Shown here one piece after another: positions 45,663 to 47,673 of a DNA stretch of 47,673 nt (the first letter of the stretch is position 1; each line of letters opens with the position of its first letter). This DNA is from Azolla pinnata. Taxonomy: Eukaryota; Streptophyta; Polypodiopsida; Salviniales; Salviniaceae. The position numbers and the translations under genes were made by a program. The notes below the pieces were generated by a model. The model did not search any database, was not told where the DNA came from, and saw only the letters and a program-made list of their open reading frames with translations. The stretch spans positions 4,433 through 52,105 of the forward strand of contig JBBBWG010029666.1 of NCBI GenBank assembly GCA_037176905.1, written 5' to 3'.

Positions 45663-47218
45663 TCTCCAGGCATGCACCTACATCCTCTCTCTAGGCATTG
45701 CGCCCCACATCCTCAAATGTACCCACATCCTCTCTCTAGGTGATGCACCTACAACTTCTCTCTAGGGATCGCACCCACATCCTCCCCCTAGACAATGCAA
45801 CCACATCCTCCCTCTAGGCAATGCAGCCACATCCTCTCTCTAGGGAATGCACCCACATCCTCTCTCTAGGCAATGCACCCACATCCTCCCTCTAGGTATC
45901 GCACCAATACCCTCTCTCTAGGCACCGCACCCACATCCTCTCCGCCCTCGAGGAATCGCAGCCACATCCGCTCTCTAGGAATTGCACCCACATCCGCTCT
46001 CTAGGAATTGCAGCCACATCCATTCTCTAGGAATTGCAGCCACATCCGCTCTCTAGGAATTGCACCCACATCTGCTCTCTAGGAATCGCATCCACGTCCA
46101 TTCTCTAGGAATTGCCGTGCCTCTCTCTAGGCACGGAACCCACATCCTCCTGCATTGGAGGCACATCTTCCCTCTAGGCACGGCACCATATCCTCTCTCT
46201 AGGCATCCCGCAGTCCACTTCTCCTCCCCACATCTGCTCTCTAGGCATGGCACCCACATCCGCCCTCTAGGCATTGCACCCACATCCGCTCTCTAGGAAT
46301 GGCACCCACATCCTCCCTCTAGGAATTGCACCCACATCCGCTCTCTAGGAACGGCACCCACATCCGCTCTCTAGGAACAGCACTCACATCCGCTCTCTAG
46401 GAAGGGCACCCACATCCTCTCTCTAGGCATCGCACCCACATCCACTCTCTAGGAACGGCAGCCACATCCATTCTCTAGGAATTGCAGCCACATCCACTCT
46501 CTAAACACGGCACCCACATCCTCCCTCTAGGCATTGCAGGCACATCTTCCCTCTAGGCATTGCAGGCACATCTTCCCTCTAGGCACTGCACCACATCCTC
46601 TCTCTAGGCATCCCGCAGTCCACTTCTCCTCCCCACATCCGCTCTCTAGGCATGGCAGCCACATCCGCCCACTAGGCATTGCACCCTCATCCGCTCTCTA
46701 GGAACAGCACCCACATCCGCTCTCTAGGAACAGCAGGCACATCCTCCCTCTAGGCATTGCATGCACATCTTCCCTCTAGGCACTGCACCACATCCTCTGT
46801 CTAGGCACCCCGCAGTCCACTTCTCCTCCCCACATCCGCTCTCTAGGCATGGCACGCACATCCACTCTCTACTCATGGCACCCACATCCGCTCTCTAGGC
46901 ATGGCACCCACATCCTCCCTCTAGGCATGGAACCCACATCCGCTCTCTAGGAACGGCAGCCACATCCTCTCTCTAAGCATCGCACCCACATCCGCTCTCT
47001 AGGAACGGCCCCCACATCCACTCTCTAGGCAAGGCACGCACATCCACTCTCTACTCATGGCACGCACATCCACTCTCTACTCATGGCACGCACATCCACT
47101 CTCTACTCACGGCACTCACATCCACTCTCTAGGCATGGCACCCACATCCTCTCCCTAGGCATCGCAGCCACATCCACTCTCTAAGCCCACATCCTCTCTC
47201 TAGGCCCACATCCACTCT
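45663..47218 (+). repeat. 26-bp minisatellite, about 60 copies
   Basis: Units of the type GCACCCACATCCTCTCTCTAGG plus about four variable bases are repeated head to tail for 1.55 kb. Sub-variants differ at CCTCTCTC/CCGCTCTC/CCTCCCTC and at GGCATTG/GGAATTG/GGAACGG. A distinct insert, CCCGCAGTCCACTTCTCCTC, occurs at 46207, 46612 and 46809, suggesting block duplications. The period of 26 is not a multiple of three, and no long frame survives. Confidence 0.95.
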
Positions 47219-47593
47219 CAAGCTGCAGAGATCCTCTGCCCCGAACCCAGCTCGTGGGTCGCGCAATGCACGTGTGCCATTCGCTTCTTCTTCATTCATG
47301 GTTCATGGCCCTCTTGGGTCAATGCCGATTCTCCCCGTCTTCGGACACACAAGAGAGAAGAAAAGCAGACAGACAGACAGACGAGAGGAGCAGAAACAAG
47401 AAAGGGGAGCGATGTCGTAGTTGTCGTTGGAGCAGCAGAGTATGGCGATGATGATGATGATGATGGTGATGGTGTAGTGGTAGTTGAGGAAAGAAGTCGA
47501 CGAAGACGATGATGGTGGTGATGAAGAGCCTCCGATCTCCCCTGCTCCATATCCATGGAGACAAGGAACTCGCCCAAATAGCAGCTGCACGTA

Positions 47594-47596
<3 letters not shown>
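47219..47596. other. non-repeat stretch with possible gene start on either strand
   Basis: A minus-strand frame ending upstream near 47560 reads MDMEQGRSEALHHHHHRL and becomes Thr/Ser/Pro-rich, preceded on that strand by a GA tract. It could be the start of a gene or only the translation of a GAT/CAT repeat (about 47445-47475). Nothing recognisable supports a product. Confidence 0.25.
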
Positions 47597-47670
<74 letters not shown>

Positions 47671-47673
47671 TCT
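47597..47673 (+). repeat. (CT)n microsatellite running off the window
   Basis: At least 77 bp of nearly pure CT dinucleotides reach the window edge, so the true length is unknown. Confidence 0.95.

Noticed and set aside
45663..47218. Possible CRISPR-like array
   Set aside because: The units are contiguous without unique spacers, and the setting is a plant nuclear genome; it is a minisatellite.

Overview
The window is nuclear DNA of a flowering plant. It carries six spliced protein-coding genes, all typical plant families, with GT-AG introns of about 90-1,300 bp, chloroplast or mitochondrial targeting-like N-termini, a microRNA169-type site, degenerate copia debris and many plant-style simple repeats. 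A GC-rich expansin gene and a falling 5'-to-3' GC gradient in the first gene would fit a non-grass monocot, but this is a weak inference and I cannot name the species. I rebuilt every gene by joining exons by eye at consensus splice sites. In all six the phases close exactly and the joined proteins are continuous with their families.

Layout: (1) 370-3429 (+), SNF12/SWP73/BAF60-type SWI/SNF subunit, 2 exons. (2) 5343-11480 (+), mitochondrial D-2-hydroxyglutarate dehydrogenase, 14 coding exons. (3) 12055-12960, wreck of a copia reverse transcriptase. (4) 14676-15643 (+), alpha-expansin, 2 exons. (5) 15690-21870, gene-poor AT-rich DNA with microsatellites and a roughly 195-bp tandem repeat. (6) 23393-26591 (+), NF-YA transcription factor, 5 coding exons, with a G-box cluster and telomere-like repeats upstream and a miR169-type site downstream. 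(7) 30504-38879 (+), kinesin-4 motor closest to KIN-4C, 27 exons. (8) 40693-43851 (-), small plastid-targeted-looking protein with a domain resembling DUF4864, 6 exons, convergent with the kinesin. (9) 43985-47673, a repeat block: degenerate TTAGGG-type array with 149-bp higher-order units, a 1.55-kb minisatellite of 26-bp units, and a CT tract running off the window.

The genes do not form a pathway: they are independent housekeeping or regulatory loci. What links the window is repeat behaviour. Telomere-like motifs occur in five places, one inside a coding exon. Two genes carry short tandem duplications that span an exon-intron boundary and so copy a splice site: the donor of D2HGDH exon 11, where the second donor is in frame (+28 residues), and the acceptor of the NF-YA DNA-binding exon, where the decoy leads to a stop. 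Triplet GAA/CTT or GGA arrays lie near the 5' end of several genes. I found no CRISPR, prokaryotic operon, rRNA or convincing tRNA. The duplicated splice sites and the telomere-like/minisatellite block are the best candidates for something undescribed.
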